Below are positions 35,301 to 49,471 of a stretch of 56,787 nt of DNA, piece by piece. Where the stretch lies: contig JALJEE010002082.1 of assembly GCA_023231475.1 (NCBI GenBank), forward strand, positions 1-56,787, given 5' to 3'. Under the pieces are notes generated by a model. That model worked only from the letters and a program-made list of their open reading frames with translations. It searched no databases and had not been told where the DNA came from. Both the position numbers and the translations under genes were made by a program. The DNA comes from Seison nebaliae. Taxonomy: Eukaryota > Rotifera > Pararotatoria > Seisonacea > Seisonidae. Positions within the stretch are counted from its first letter, which is position 1, and each line of letters opens with the position of its first letter.

Positions 35301-38300
35301 GCCAATAAATTCGTTGCATAATCTCTTCACTCTTTCATAATTCGTGAAAAGAATAGTTGTTGAAATGATAGATAAATTGAATCGATTGGAGATTTGTAGG
35401 GGAATTAAATGAAATAATGGGAACACCTCGTCGAAATAGGAGATGAACAGCATGAAATTGTTAATCGATGGAAAATCTTATCGAATGGTAATATGAGTTT
35501 AATGGTACAATGATATTAGACAGACTGAATAAAAAAAAAATTTTAGATGTTTACAATTTTTCGATGAGAACAATAAAATTTTCCTTTCTTGCATTTCTTT
35601 TAATAATTCTTTTGATTCTCATTAATTTTTAGACAAATGAAGACCGTTATTGTTTCAAGACACAGACACGCATCAAATTCAACAAACTTTCCAATTTTCT
35701 TATTACTCAAGAAATTTGGGAGAGATATTATTAAATAAATATTTTCCAGATTTGAGTGGAAGATACGAGAATAAGAAAGAAGAGAAATTTGTCTTGATTG
35801 TTGAGAGTAGATAAGAAAAGAACGTGAAACGTAATTCCAATACAACGTGCAACAATGATCAACAAGAACGTGTTAGAATTTTTGAGATAGACAATTATAA
35901 ATAAAAAAAGGAATAATTTCTATCTAACAGATGTATTCAAGTACTTTACTTTTCTACTTTCTTTATCTCATTCATAATTCTCATAATGAGAATCACTTCT
36001 ACTCGCCATTAACAACAACAATAGAATGATGGGTTTTTTCTGGGAAGAATCCACAAGGCTCCATCCACCACCATCTAATTGAAACAACAAAAACTTTGAA
36101 AATATTCTCATCATATAAAAAAGAAAGAAATTCACAAGAGAAAGAACTTTTATTGTTAGATAAATAAAATTCCTGATTTGAATTTGTTGAAGGAGAAAGT
36201 GGAGATACGTAATGGGAGACTTTCCTGAGGAAACATTAATTATATTCCATTCAAATATTCGTTGGAGAAGATTAATTAGTGAGTGAAATTATATCATGTC
36301 ATCAAGGATGACAGAAATCAGAAAGAAGAACGGTTGAGAAGAAAGTGGCTGATGAGAAGAAAGAAAGTAAAAGGAACGAAACGATGATAACATCTTCCTG
36401 TCGTAATAACTTGTTTATATTATTATACCGTCTTATCATGAACGTTGACGCAATCTCCACAATAGTCGATTAATAATACATGAAAAAGTAACATGTTTCA
36501 ATTCTTCTAGTTTGATGCTGATGATGATGATGATGATAATGGTAATGGTAATGATGATGTTGTTTGTGAAGATAATAAAGAATATATATAATATGCCGAT
36601 CATGGAGAGTGATTTCTTTTTATTATTTAATTTTTGTCATCTTCCACGATTGGTAAATGGATGAAATTAATAATAATGAAATGAAACATAAAACGACGAT
36701 GTTATGCAACTGAAAAGTTAGTGAGGCATTGCAACGTATAAGTTTTTTGTTCTTACTTTTCCTAAAAGACGAACCGGTGTTGTTGCCTAAACAACCACCG
36801 TTTCACTCACTTCAATTAATTACCAACTCTTTCCTAAATCACGACACAAAAGACGAAACGTCAGTGATAGTCAGTCAGTCGCGTACCAAACAAGAAATTA
36901 GAGATGACTTCATAAACGATGTGAGAGTAGCAGCAGCAGAAGCTTTCGAATAACGATGGGAAAATATCGTTGAAATAATAGGGTGACTCATGTCATATCA
37001 TTATTTCAATTCATTTATTTCACACATGAACGCCAGGAATGTAGTTCGAGCATTTGGGAGGAAGATATCGAGTTGATCATTTTTAGAAAATCCAAAGAGA
37101 AATTAAGAATTGAAATTAGTGACGAAACTGAAGAATAGGAGAAAAGGTGACACATTTCACATTGGAACGAAGTTTTTTTCTTCGCCAGTTGCTCATTCAC
37201 TGGATTTATTCCTCCCGAAGAAAATTAACCTCAAAAAAAAATGAGAAAATGAATTTTACAAATTCTTCTCATCCAAATGGAATATTGTTGGGAGAGAATG
37301 ATTAAATTAGTTCGATTCTAAAATAAACATGAGAGAAAAGAAGATGATGAGCTAATTAGATGTGATAATAGAGAAGGAGAAGAAGAAATGGATGAAGCAG
37401 CCACACTGCTACCATCATTTAGTGGTGGAGAGGCAATTAAATTGACTATTGTGCCATCTCTTCAATCGACTACCGATCTATGCCATTCTTATTTGTTATA
37501 ATAAAGTTAAAAGGATGAAGAAAGAATTATGGAATACGATCGAATATAATGGACCAAATCCGGCTGAGATGAAAGTCGAGTGAATGTTTAAATAAATTTA
37601 TTGTTTATTTGAACTCTATTCGATTATATAAGTTACAAGAAAATGAACATCCCTCACCAAACCATTCGGCACTACTACTCATGTCCATTGATGTCCTTCT
37701 CGTGTTCTGCACATTTTTCTAATAAATCCCACGAAAATCATCTTTTGAACTTCCAATGTCTTAATCAGTTTGAAGATGGATTCATTTAGATGAGACTCTA
37801 TTCGATATCCATTCTCGATAGTTAGACTCGATTCTATTAGAAAGTTCGAATGGATGAATGTTGATCATCCGGGAAATCAAATGAAATGATCGGAATGTAT
37901 TAACTTTCGTCATTGAAACGGAAAATCAAATAGATAAAATTTGTGAATGACACTCTACTACCATTACATGAGAAATTTAATTTGAAATACATTATGATAT
38001 CGATGATAACGATTGAGAATGCCGAAAATCATTCGAATGTGCAACAATCCATGCAATCGTTCCACTTCAAATTGATGACTTCTCTATCGATCCAAAAAAA
38101 ACTTCTCTTTCAATTGGAAGATGATGGAAATATTAATGATGATTCGCCGCTCTCACACGTTTCAAAAGAAACATTAATTTTATTGGTCTCCTGTGTATCA
38201 AGACATCGATCATAAGATCATTGTACGGATGAGAAATAAATGATTTTTCACCATTCTCATCTGTATTCTGATGTTAAGAGAATCGATTGATTTTCGTTCG

Positions 38301-38963
38301 ACGAGGTTGAGATGTCTACGAATTAAGTTTACTCTTAAACAATACCGATATTGATTTGTTATTTTTATTGAAAGTAACTTTTCTTCACCTCCGAAAACTG
38401 CCTGGAAATGTTTGACGACGATGATTGAGATGAACTAGAACATAAATCTCCATTATTGTTCTCAGATATTCAAACGGTATCTCTTTCATTTGATGGAGAG
38501 TAGAGGAGTGTTCGAATGGAGATTGGATAGAATCTACCTACTCAGTTATCGGACGAGATTAAATGAATGGAGAAAGTGTTAAATATTATTTTTCATTTTT
38601 CAGTTCATCTCATCATCTCATCAGTTTATCAATTGTTTTCTGTTTAATAAAGCACCAAATAATAAATTAAGCAAACACTTTGTGCTCAATTGAACTTGTT
38701 TTACGCCGTAAACTGTTTATTCACATCTGTCCTCGTCATTCCTCCACTAATCACACGTAGAACTTAATGAAACAACGACTTTATTTAAAGATCAACAATT
38801 CATTTATTAAATCTACTTTTATTTCTTCCTCATCCATCCACTACTACTCCTAATCAAAGACAATTTTATAATCAGAACAAAATTTTATTTCAAAACTCGA
38901 ATAGAAAGAAAATTTTATAACCTGAACAAAATTTAATTTTAAAATTAGAATAGAAAGAAAATT
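32368..38963. other. Gene-free 6.6 kb upstream of the ZEB-type gene
   Basis: No zinc-finger, homeodomain or other recognisable coding sequence was found on either strand. Open frames are short; the most protein-like (36729-36953, +) has no recognisable relative. The DNA contains a (GAT)n run near 36519-36537, purine-rich patches and less AT-rich islands near 33060-33140 and 36870-36950. Position suggests a large regulatory region of the ZEB-type gene, possibly with untranslated first exons. At the right end it includes the DHX34 3' flank, with a repeated AAAATTTTATTTCAAAA-like motif (38880-38975). Confidence 0.45.
36519..36560. repeat. (GAT)n microsatellite
   Basis: Consecutive GAT/ATG triplets grading into GGTAAT repeats in non-coding DNA. 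Confidence 0.7.
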
Positions 38964-38995
38964 TTATTTCAAAATTGGAATAGAAAGAAATTTGA
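38880..38995. repeat. Short degenerate repeat at DHX34 3' end
   Basis: The motif ATTTCAAAA-x-TCGAATAGAAAGAAAATTTTAT recurs three times with small changes (about 38888, 38938 and 38968). The last copy overlaps the final codons of DHX34. Confidence 0.6.
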
Positions 38996-41900
38996 CAATT
39001 TCAAAAAATTTATTAATCGATCGATATTCTTCGAATTCTCGGAAGGTAACTCCAAAATCTTTCACTGATTGATGAACTTCTTTAAATAATTTCTTGATTG
39101 TTTCATTATCGTTGATGGAAGTGGCAGATTGTTGCTGATATTGGAGCCATTCCATCTCTTTTATTTTTAGTTTTCTGATGTTGATTTGTTTATTCCGTTC
39201 CATCTCACGACTCATGTCCATTAATTGGAAGATGAGTCGAAATATCTTTTGTTCTCGTTCTTCTGATTCTGCAGATATTCGTTTTTTCGATGTAGAATGA
39301 TCGATGGATGATATTTCATCATTTTCATCAGTTTCCATATTTGAAATAGTTTTCAATTGGATTGCAGTATGAATTGTTTGAATCCAATGGAATTTTAAGA
39401 GAATTAAAATTTCAATAGATATTTTAATACAATCATAATATTGATTGATTTCACCTAATTGATCGGATGAAATTGAAATGAAGAAATTATTAGAAATAAT
39501 CGCTCGAAATTCTTCATCACAAAATAAAAGTTTCTTCTCATTCTCATTGTATAATTGGAGTGGACAAATAATTAAAAGATAAATAAAAATATCAAATCTC
39601 GTATTACTAATAAGATATGATGATGATTGTGTCGTATCAGTTTTCAATATGTTTCCAAACACTAAAATATTCGGATTGACACTCAATAAATGAGAATTTT
39701 GAATTTCATAATTTGGTGGAGGAGCGAGACATTGTGTGAGGAAAGTGTACACACTATTGGGATGGACTGTGGCACTTTGTTCATTTCGATGGTATAATTG
39801 TGGTTGATCACGACGATAAGTGTTTTGTGGATTAGCAATTGATATTTGTTCCTTCAGAGTTGATGTGAGAATATATTTGAGGAAAAACATATCTTTCTCC
39901 ATCAACAACGGACAAATGGTCGTCAATTTATTTTTTCTTTCATCATCATCACTGTTGTTGTTGTTTGAATCAGCGAATTTGAGATATTTAAAATTATTTG
40001 TATTCTCGTTCAATTGTTTCAAATAAAATCGAAGATCACTTAACGAATTATCGATATCTAATTCAAATTGAAAATTTTTCATCTGAAATTTATTTTCTTC
40101 TTTTTCTTTTTTTCCATTCGATCGATCGGAGAGAGATAAAAGATTCTTTTCATGAACTCCATCTAGATCGTTGTCAAAATTCTCTTCAATTCCTAATCGT
40201 TTACTTCGTTCTCTTCTCTCATTAAGAGATTTTTGACTTCGAATGAATTTTTTCATGAAATTCTGTTCAGAATGTTTCCGTTTATTTCCTGATAATTCAT
40301 CATCATTTGATGGAATAATTGATCTTTTATGATTTGAATGTAGAGAATCGACATAGAGATTTGAACGGATTAATGATCGTTTTAATTGTGATCTCAATTC
40401 GATTATTTCATAAAATTTCTGTTGATTAATTTGTTTTTTTCGACACCATTCGGTGGAGAGATCTGATGTTGAATGAATTTCCAATTGTCGATTCAATTCT
40501 TTCCTTAACAAATATTTTTCTTTATAATTCAATTTATTATTATTTGAATGTTCATTCGATTTATTCCATCGATCTGTTGTACTTAATAATTTGATGGATA
40601 ACCAAGCATGAAAACAATAGAGAATAGTGAATAAATCACCTTCACTACACAATAGCCAATCATCACTATTTTCGATTTGAATGAACGATTTCTCTCCAAA
40701 TAAATTTTGTTGAGTTGACAATCCGAGAATGGCGGCTAATGTTAAACCGATTTCGATTAAATGTGGATGATTTTCGAAACTTGCTAATAAAATCAGAAAT
40801 TTCGAATAAAATAAATCGATTGGTAAATCAGTTAACAATTCGCCTAAAGATGATAAAGTGATCAATTCATTCATATCGATCAAAGCGTCTTCATTCTTCA
40901 AATAATTTAATGAGCGATTTAAATCAATTTCTTTCGGTGATTCAATCCAAGGGAAACGATCAATCTGAAAATTATTATAAAATAAAATAAAATTTTTAAA
41001 TTTTTTTTATTTCAATTAAATTAACAAAAAAAAAACTTTATTCAATCCCATAGAAACAAGTTGGAGAATGATATTTTCTAGAGAACAACGTCTAATTTCG
41101 GAGATGGAGAAATGAAGAAATTCATCGTAATCTTTCTCCGAATATAAACGATAACATCGTCCTGGTCCACTTCGACCACAACGACCTTTTCGTTGATCAG
41201 CTGAAGCTTTCGATATCCAAACTTCTTTCAATTGTTCAATTCGTCTCTCACTCTCGTATAATTTCTCATTAACTTTACCTGAATCGATGACGAATCGAAT
41301 ATTATCGATCGTTACACTCGTCTCAGCGATATTTGTTGAGACGATACATTTCCTCATTCGATTTTTCGTTCGACGGAAAACTTTACTTTGTTCGAATTCG
41401 TCCAATGTGGAATGAAGTGGTAAAATTATCCAGTTATTATGTTCCAAAGCGAATTCCTTCAAATGTTTGAGAAGACGACGAATTTCTTTGATGCCATTGA
41501 CGAATATGAGAACGTCTCCCGATGAGAATTTTCCGTTAATCTCTTTCAAAATATCCGAGAATTGTGTGACGTTAAATTGTGAGTTATTTCTCCGATTTAA
41601 CGATAACCGTTTACCGGTGGTGGTAATAGAGGGTGATCGATATTCTAATTCAATGGGAAATAATCGACCACTCACTTGTAGAATTGGACACTAAATTTTA
41701 AAGGAAAAAAAAAATTTGAAAATTTTTGAAAAAAATTAACATTCCAAAAAAATTGGGAAAACATTTCCATGTTGATGGTGGCGGACATGAGTATCAATTT
41801 GCGTTTAGTTTCCACTTCGGAAGCGAACAAACATTTCATAATTCCGATGAGAAGATCAGTATGAATATTTCTTTCATGAATCTCGTCCATAATAATGACG

Positions 41901-42941
41901 TCGTATTGAGATAATTGTGAATCGGACGAGAATTGTTTCAAGAGAATTCCTTCAGTTACAAACAAAATTTTTGTTCCGATACTTCGATTTTTATCAAATC
42001 GAATTTGATGTCCGATGAAATTGTCGACATATGGTGATCCTTCCATTAAAGTTTCGTATGAAACTCGTTTGGCTAAATTGATGGCTGCTATCCTTCTCGG
42101 TTGAGTACAAACGATATTCTTATAACCTTCATCGATTAAATATCGAGGAATCTGTTTTTTTAATAATTTTTAAAAAATTTCAAATTTTATTAAAAAATAA
42201 ATTTAATTTTTAGAATAACTTGTGTACTCTTCCCACAACCAGTATCTCCAGCAATTAGAATGATTGGATTATCTCGAATTAATTCTAATAATTCTGTCCG
42301 TTTTTCAAAAATTGGTAATTCACTTTCATTCTTTCTCAATTCTTTTAATTGTTTCCTCTATAATTTAAAAAATGAAATTGAATATAATAAATTATTTTAT
42401 AAATTAATTAATTAAATGAACTAATTGTCCCATTTTGAATTGAAGGAAAAGATGAATGAGTAGAAGGAATTCTTTTCTGATCATTTCCTCAGTCACGTCA
42501 TATTCCAATAAAACTTTCCAATTCTGTGAATCATCAAATAAATTTCGGAATAGAAATAATAACTTGATCTTCCTCTCATATCCACTTGATGAAGGAAATT
42601 TAAGTTTTTGAATTTGATCCCAAAATTTATCGACTCCCAACTTTTCATCATCTTCTTCTGGAAATCATCTGGAATTTTGTTTAGAATTATAAAAAGAAGA
42701 ATTGGAAATTAAAAAAGAAATATTAAACGATTATTCATTGATTTCGTTTTCTCATAATACATTTGAGTGAATTTCCAAAATTCATCTTCATATCTGAAAT
42801 GAAATTGATTGACATGGTTCAAATGGAGAAATAGAGAAACGATTTCAAAATCCATTGATTATAATCGGTATGATCTTTCGACGGAAATAAATGTTCGTCG
42901 AAAAGCCTCTTCGCTTTTATCCAACGATATCGGTTGCTCAT
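38964..42941 (-). CDS. DHX34: DHX34-like DEAH-box RNA helicase
   Basis: Seven exons in minus order: 42941-42841, 42793-42729, 42657-42422, 42357-42220, 42151-41741, 41690-41037, 40964-38964. They give about 1201 residues. Helicase motifs are I GDTGCGKST (171-179), Ia TQPRR, II DEIH (269-272), III SAT (303-305), V STNIAETSVT and VI QRKGRCGRSG. The segment WISKASADQRKGRCGR and the block FTILYCFHAWLSIK ... EWCRKK match DHX34 rather than other DEAH helicases. DHX34 promotes nonsense-mediated mRNA decay by bringing SMG1 and UPF1 together. The C-terminal zinc-finger-like region of the human protein is not visible here. The start is the first ATG with family-like sequence; an acceptor-like CAG lies just before it, so an upstream non-coding exon is possible. 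All six introns start GTT. Confidence 0.9.
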
Positions 42942-43422
42942 TCTGGAAAGAACAAATAAAAAGTTACGCACTTGTTTATTTGTATTAGTCGATTGAATTG
43001 ATAGTTCAAACGATTTTAAAATTATAAAACAAAATGAAAGCCTAAAATTAGAATTTGTGAAATTGTCAGAAATAGGAAACAAAATTATTTTTAATTTTTA
43101 TTTACTTTCAAATAAATTAATTTAAAAAAAGAATATAAACAAAGCGACAGAAAGAAAATAAGGAATGAGTTGTACAGAAAAGCCATTAATTTAAAACTGA
43201 TTAATCCCCCAAATAATCATTTGGAGATGATTGTTAAGATTGATGAGCAGTTCTTATAAACAACATGTTGCAATTGGAGAGAGGAGTTGAGGGAATTGTC
43301 TAACCGAAACTACAGACATTTCATCTATTTTCGGATAGATATATCGTGTAATAACAAATTTGTAACGGTCACTTTTTTCTTAAATATATTTCGCGGAAAC
43401 GGTTCCTCACCAAAGAAAAAAA
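42942..43422. promoter_or_regulatory. Divergent promoter region DHX34/SPT6
   Basis: 481 bp separate the divergent start codons of two RNA-metabolism genes, so both promoters must lie here. A TATATATTTC-like stretch near 43384-43392 lies too close to the SPT6 ATG to be a clear TATA box. Shared regulation is inferred only from arrangement. Confidence 0.5.
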
Positions 43423-46400
43423 ATGGACAGTTTTTATGAAGACAAAGAAGCGATTGAAGAAGAAGTGGAGAAAGGTGAGGAGGATGTGACTGCAACAATA
43501 GAAGAAGAAGAAGAATCGGAGAATGTGAATGATGTTGAATTGAAAGATTTCATTGTTGATTCAGACGAGGAGGAAGAAGAGGGACATGAAATTCATTATA
43601 ATTTAGATCTTGAAACTACTTCGCGTAAAACGAAGAGAAAAATTGAATCAAATCATTCACATTCATCAAAGAAAAAGAAACATGAGAAAAAATCGAAGAT
43701 ACATAAAGAACGACTAATTGACAAATATGATAATGATGATGAAGAGGAGGAGGAAGATGATGACGACGCTTTAGATGATGATGATTTCGATGTAATTGAG
43801 GGACCGAATTCGTCGAGAAGAAATAAAATGTCGTTTTTCGATGAAGCCGAATATTACGAAGATATTTATGAAAATGATCGAGAAAGAGATCAACAGAAAA
43901 GAAATCGTTCGAAATATGGTGGAGAAGGAGAAAATTTTTTTGTTGATAATCGAACCGGTTTGGGACAACATGGTGATGATTTGAATGATGATGAATTAGA
44001 TTTGATGGATGATGATTTGATGAATGTTGATGATCCATATGGTAGTTCAGCTTCCATTACTTATGATGATCATTCGTCATCTTATTCAGGTAAGAATCGA
44101 AGTCAACGATCGAATCGAAGACATCTGGATTTGATGGATGGACAATTGAATGAATTATTCGGATTAGATGCAGCGAGACAATTGAGTGAGAAACCGAAAA
44201 TATCAGAAATGCATTCGACAATTGTGGAAGAAGAAGAATTAGAAGATGAAATGTCGTATGTGAAAGATGAAGATATATTAAGTGAATATGATGATGATAA
44301 TGAGGAAGATGGAGAAATAATTGATGAAGAAGAAGATTTAAGAGAACGAGAAGAATTGAAATTATTAGAAAATTTCGGAGCTTTTAGTTTAGTGGAAGAA
44401 GAGAGTGAACAATTGAAAGAAGAAGCAATTGAGAGATATGAAGAAATTCAATCATCAAACGAAAATGAAGAAGATGATGATGAATATCAAATGATGAATG
44501 ATGAAGAGGAAGATGATTTACAATTGAATTCCGAATTAAATGGAAGTGAATTATTTAAAAATTTACATCTTCGAAGAATTTATATGAAGAAACGACAAGA
44601 ATTAATGTTGAAGAAACATCAACGATTAACATTCTTATCACATCGAATTAAAATTCGAGATAAACAACAATATCGACTATTGAAAAAACAGGAACGTGAA
44701 CAACGTGCATTAAAATTGAAAAAAACCGTATATGAACCATGTGAATTGAAAGATAATTTGATGACTCTTTTCGATGATGAAGTTAAAAGAGCAGATGTAC
44801 CTGAACGTTTCGCTCTACGTGAAATGGTACCGGAAATAACTGATTCTGAACATATCATCAAAGATGAAGCACAATGGATATTTAAAGAAATTATTATGAA
44901 ATTAAATGAAGAATATCAATCGTCAAGAATGAAAGAATTTAATTCGATATTTTCAAATGAAAGTGAAGTGAATAATGAAGAGAATCCATATCATATTCTT
45001 CATTATTCTGATATAGATCAATCATTATATGATATTGTTCCATCGAAATATTTTAAAAAAGAATATAATCAATCCACATTGACATATGTGGAGAATGTGG
45101 TTAGATTAATTCGAGATAAGAATCGATTAGAACCATCATATATCGCATTTCATAATCGTGACGCATATCAACCATCATTAGATTATGGTGATTTGTGGTT
45201 GATTTTTGAATGGGATGAAAAATTTTTGAAATTCCGTCGAGAAAAAGAAAGATTTAAAAATTGGTTGAGATCAATTCAAATTTGGGTGGGAAATACGAAA
45301 AATGAGAATATTCTTTCAAATATCGATCATTTCCGTCAATTGACTGAACAAGATGTTCAATTAATCGATTCAGCTCTCACTTTTCGTCAATTGGAAGATT
45401 TGAGGAAATATTATTCCGAATATTATTCCATTATTAAGAAGGAGATGATTCGAGAGAAATATCATGAACAAATGAAAAAACGTCGAAAACGAATCGAACA
45501 ATTTTTGTTGATAGAAAAACAACAGAAAACGGAAGAATCTCATAAATTCAATTTTAACGATATGAAACAAGATGATGATGATGATGATGATGACGAAGAA
45601 TTTATGCCTTATAAAATGTCTGATGAAAAAGTTCTTCGAACATTTCAAACGATGAACGATCAACAATTGATGGAAAGATTATCAGAATTACATCGAGATC
45701 AAATTCAAAATGAATTTAAAAATTGTAGAAAATTCTATCATGCTGGATCAGATGTTCCTGGTGATCGTTTGAAACAAGAGATCGGATTAGCGCCTTATAT
45801 TGCAGCGGTTGATTTGGATCCGAGTCAATTTCGAAATGCTCTCCGAGATAAATATCGATCACTCAATACCGTCAGTTGTGAAGTGTTCGATGAACCGTTA
45901 ATTGTAGCGGAACGTTGTGTCACACCACAAATCCTTCAAACTATCGAGAAAGTGTTGAGAGTTGGAAGGGAATTATGTGCGAGACGAATAGCTGCCGAAC
46001 CGAAAGTTAGAGAAACGGTTTGTGAACGGTTTCGATTGGAGGGATGTGTTGACGTCATTCCAACAGCATTAGGTCGTGAAGTGATTGATGAATCACATTA
46101 TTTATATTCTATTAAATTTTTGAAAAGTAAACCGATTCGTTTAATCGATTGTGAAACGTTTTTCCTTCTTCATGTTGGTAAGAAAGATGGAATGGTGGAA
46201 ATTAAATTGAAAATGGATAGTGATCTTGAAGAACGTGAAATTTATGTTGATGAAGTGCAAAAAGTGATGTTGAAAGATTTTGATATTCTTCAAGCTGACA
46301 AAGAAAATACGTGGCTTTATGAACGAAAAACGATAATTCGAATGGTTTTTGAAAATTTCCTTTATAAACAATTCAGCAAATCGATTTATGACGAGATGGT

Positions 46401-49400
46401 GGAGAGGGGAATGGACAAAATAATTTATCAATCTTGCGACATTCTTCGAGAAAGAATGTTAGTGGGACCATTAGTTCCTTATGAACAACGAGAGAAATAT
46501 CAAGGAAAAAAACGGAATAAACATCGAAATAAAAAAGCAGATGATCAAGACGATGAAGATGAGAGGAATGAAGAAGAATTTGATGAAAATGCAGATGACG
46601 ATAATGATGATGAAGAGGACGATGATATGACGAAAGATAAATCAAATAAAAGAATAAAAATGGTAAGTAAAAATCATCGTGGTGGTGTGATCGTTCTGAT
46701 GTTCGAAGAATTGCAAGGTCAAGATAATTTGTTACATGTCACCGTATTGAATAGTCAATCGGAAGTTGTTCGTACAAAAACGATGAAATATATTTTCGAA
46801 TGGAGTTCGGGCCAAGTGAATAATTTGGAAGAAATGAGAGAAAATTATTCAAAATTCAAATTGAGAGATTTGAAACATCTGGTGGAGATGGGAGAATCAT
46901 ATAAGATTAAAGGATTCATAGTAACTTGTCAAAGTCGAACATCGATGAGATTATTTCGAGATTTATGGATTTATCTCAATGGACATGTAAGTGAATTACC
47001 AATTTGTCCCAATAAGAATTTGAATGAAAATGAACCAAAAAATAATTTACCAAGAATCGCCGTCGAATATGGAGATATGAGATTTGCTTCCATCTCTGGT
47101 AATTCTTCGTCATACGAGCAAGAATTTGGTGTGAAATATTCTCTCATTTATCGATTATCAATCGCTGTTGGTCGTTGGACGTTACAACCAGTTGAAGAAT
47201 GTTCTCGATTATTCAATACGAATAACGACATATTATCCCTCCCTCTTCATCCCTTCCAACGACATGTGAATCAAGATAAATTGAAGAAATGGTTACAATA
47301 TGAAATGACATATCATGCATGTTATCTCGGTGTAGATTGTGCTGAATTACTCCAATATCCACATAAACGTTATTCACTCCAATTTATTGGTGGTTTTGGA
47401 CCGAGAAAAGCTGATTCTTTTATTCGCGATTTACTTCAACTACAATCTAATGATATGATGAATGATGGTGAATTTGATGATGATATCGAATTTAAATTAA
47501 CTACTCGACGTCAATTAGTGACATGTATGAAATTTGGTCCAGCAATGTTATTTAATTCATCAGGATTTTTTCGATTTCCTGCTCCTCTTAATCTCCCCAA
47601 TAATTTCGATGCTCCAGTAATTTTAGATGGAACTCGTATTCATTTGGAAGCTTATGATTATGCTGAAAAGATTGCTATCGATGCTTATGAACATGCTACA
47701 TCATATCAATTGAAAGGTTTTTTGGCACTCGCTCGTATCAAACAATATCGAGATCAATTAAAAGAATTAGATTTGGAGACTTATGATCAAATTCTGATGA
47801 AAAAGAATGGTGAAGAATCGAGATTGAGATGTTTAAGAAATATTGTTCGAGAATTAGATGCTCCATTTAATGATGATCGTCAATTCATACCACTTAATCA
47901 ATTTCAATTATTTTATCTTCTCAATAATGAATCTCCTTCACGAATTTATCGAGGAAGAATTCTCAAATGTCGACCAAATAAATTTACTTTTCGACGAATT
48001 AATTTGAATGATTTAGATGAGAGAAATGCTCCAGAACAAATCAACGATTCAGCACCATGGGAATTGGAGAATCGACAAGAAGAAGAATGGAAATGTCGTG
48101 TGTGTCAAAGAAAAAATTTCAGTTCACGTGACGATGTTATGCTTCATATGAAATCGAAAGATTGTCAAGGAAATCCAATCGGCGTCCAATGTATTTTATT
48201 GCATGATAATAAAATGGATAATTTAACAGGTTTCTTACCAGGTCGTCTCGTTTCAGATTCTCGAGTACATGACATTCGACAACGAATCAAACTTAATGCC
48301 ATCATCATAGCACGAATTGATACGATCAATTTCGATCGATTTTCCGTCGTTCTCACCACAAAAACTTCTGATCTTCAAAATAAAGAACAACAATTTGGAA
48401 AACAAAAAGATGATTTTTATGATCGTGAAATGGAAGTACATTTCCAACAGAAGAGAAAGAAAATTCCGGAAAGAGTCGAAATCCTCCAACCACAAATCTA
48501 TCGACGAATCGGAAATCATCCCTCATTCCATAACGTTTCTCATCAAGAAGCTAATGAAATGGTGAACAGTCGAGATTTTGGTGAAGTCGTCTTCCGACCA
48601 TCTACCTCAGCTAAAGATCGTCTTGTTCTCCATATGAGAGTTGAAATTATTTTTTTTGAATATTTTCAAATTTATAATTTTTCCAGATTATTCCCAATTT
48701 GGTGAAATGTGTCCAAATTTTGGAGAAAGAGAAAGAGAACGATATAACAATCGGAAAACGACTTGTCATCAAAAATGAGGTTTAATTTTTTTTAAAAATT
48801 TTTCTTAAACTTTTTAAAATTAATTTTAAATCAAGTTCAATAAACCAGACGAATTTGAAGATTTGGATGAAATTCTGATGAATTATGTCTCGAAAATTTC
48901 CTTCTATTCAACTTCGATAATGCATCATCGACGATATGTTGGGGAATTGTGTGGAAAGACGAAAGATGAAATTGAAAAATATTTCGTAGCAAAACACAAA
49001 GCTGATCGAAAAAAGTTTAATTTTTTAAAAATAATTTTAACATTTTTTTTTTGAATTTTCCGTTTTAGTATTCCATATGGATTTGTTGCAAATACTCAAT
49101 CGGGAACATTTCTATTGGCATTATGGAGGAATAATCGAGTTAAATTTTATGATGTCACCATCACTCCGAAAGGTATAAAATATTGCGATTCACAATTTGA
49201 GACAGCTGAAGATATCATTCGATATATGAAGAAGAATTATAAGAAAAATTTCCCACAACAAACTCCCAATCATATTAGTCATTCTTCTCGTTCCAATAAT
49301 AGATCATCATCAACTGTCAACTCGTCAATTGGACGTCATCGTCGTCGTAACTCAAATAACAACAACAACAATAATAATAGTAATAATAGTAATAAGAATA

Positions 49401-49471
49401 ACAACAACAACAATAACAGTAGCCGGAATCATTTCAATAATCAGAGGAGTGAAATTAAAAACTTCTCATGA
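43423..49471 (+). CDS. SUPT6H: SPT6, transcription elongation factor and histone chaperone
   Basis: Four exons: 43423-48639, 48687-48779, 48836-49014 and 49069-49471. They give about 1963 residues (human SUPT6H has 1726). Order: a long acidic N-terminus (about 1-420, histone and Iws1 contacts in the family), helix-turn-helix core, YqgF-like domain (RIAVEYGDMRFASISG), helix-hairpin-helix (QFIGGFGPRKADSF), S1 domain with the family's small zinc-ribbon-like insert (CRVCQRKNF ... CQGNPIGV), and tandem SH2 (FRPSTSAKDRLVLHM; EFEDLDEIL; IPYGFVAN). The tandem SH2 binds the phosphorylated RNA polymerase II linker. Unusual points are a second acidic insert at about 1045-1070 and a C-terminal tail of Ser, Arg and long Asn runs (49358-49425). 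The three introns (47, 56 and 54 nt) start GTT, while a CAG|GTAAGA at 44097-44105 and a GTAAGT at 46663 are coding. Confidence 0.96.

Noticed and set aside
36729-36953. 74-codon open frame with an Ala-rich end
   Set aside because: No ATG, no recognisable domain and no splice context; kept only as a remark on the gene desert.
37943-38215. 90-codon open frame on the plus strand
   Set aside because: It starts at GTG, has no family similarity or supporting signals, and lies in gene-free DNA.
43616-44038. Minus-strand His-rich open frame inside SPT6
   Set aside because: Antisense shadow of the GAT/GAA-rich acidic N-terminus of SPT6.
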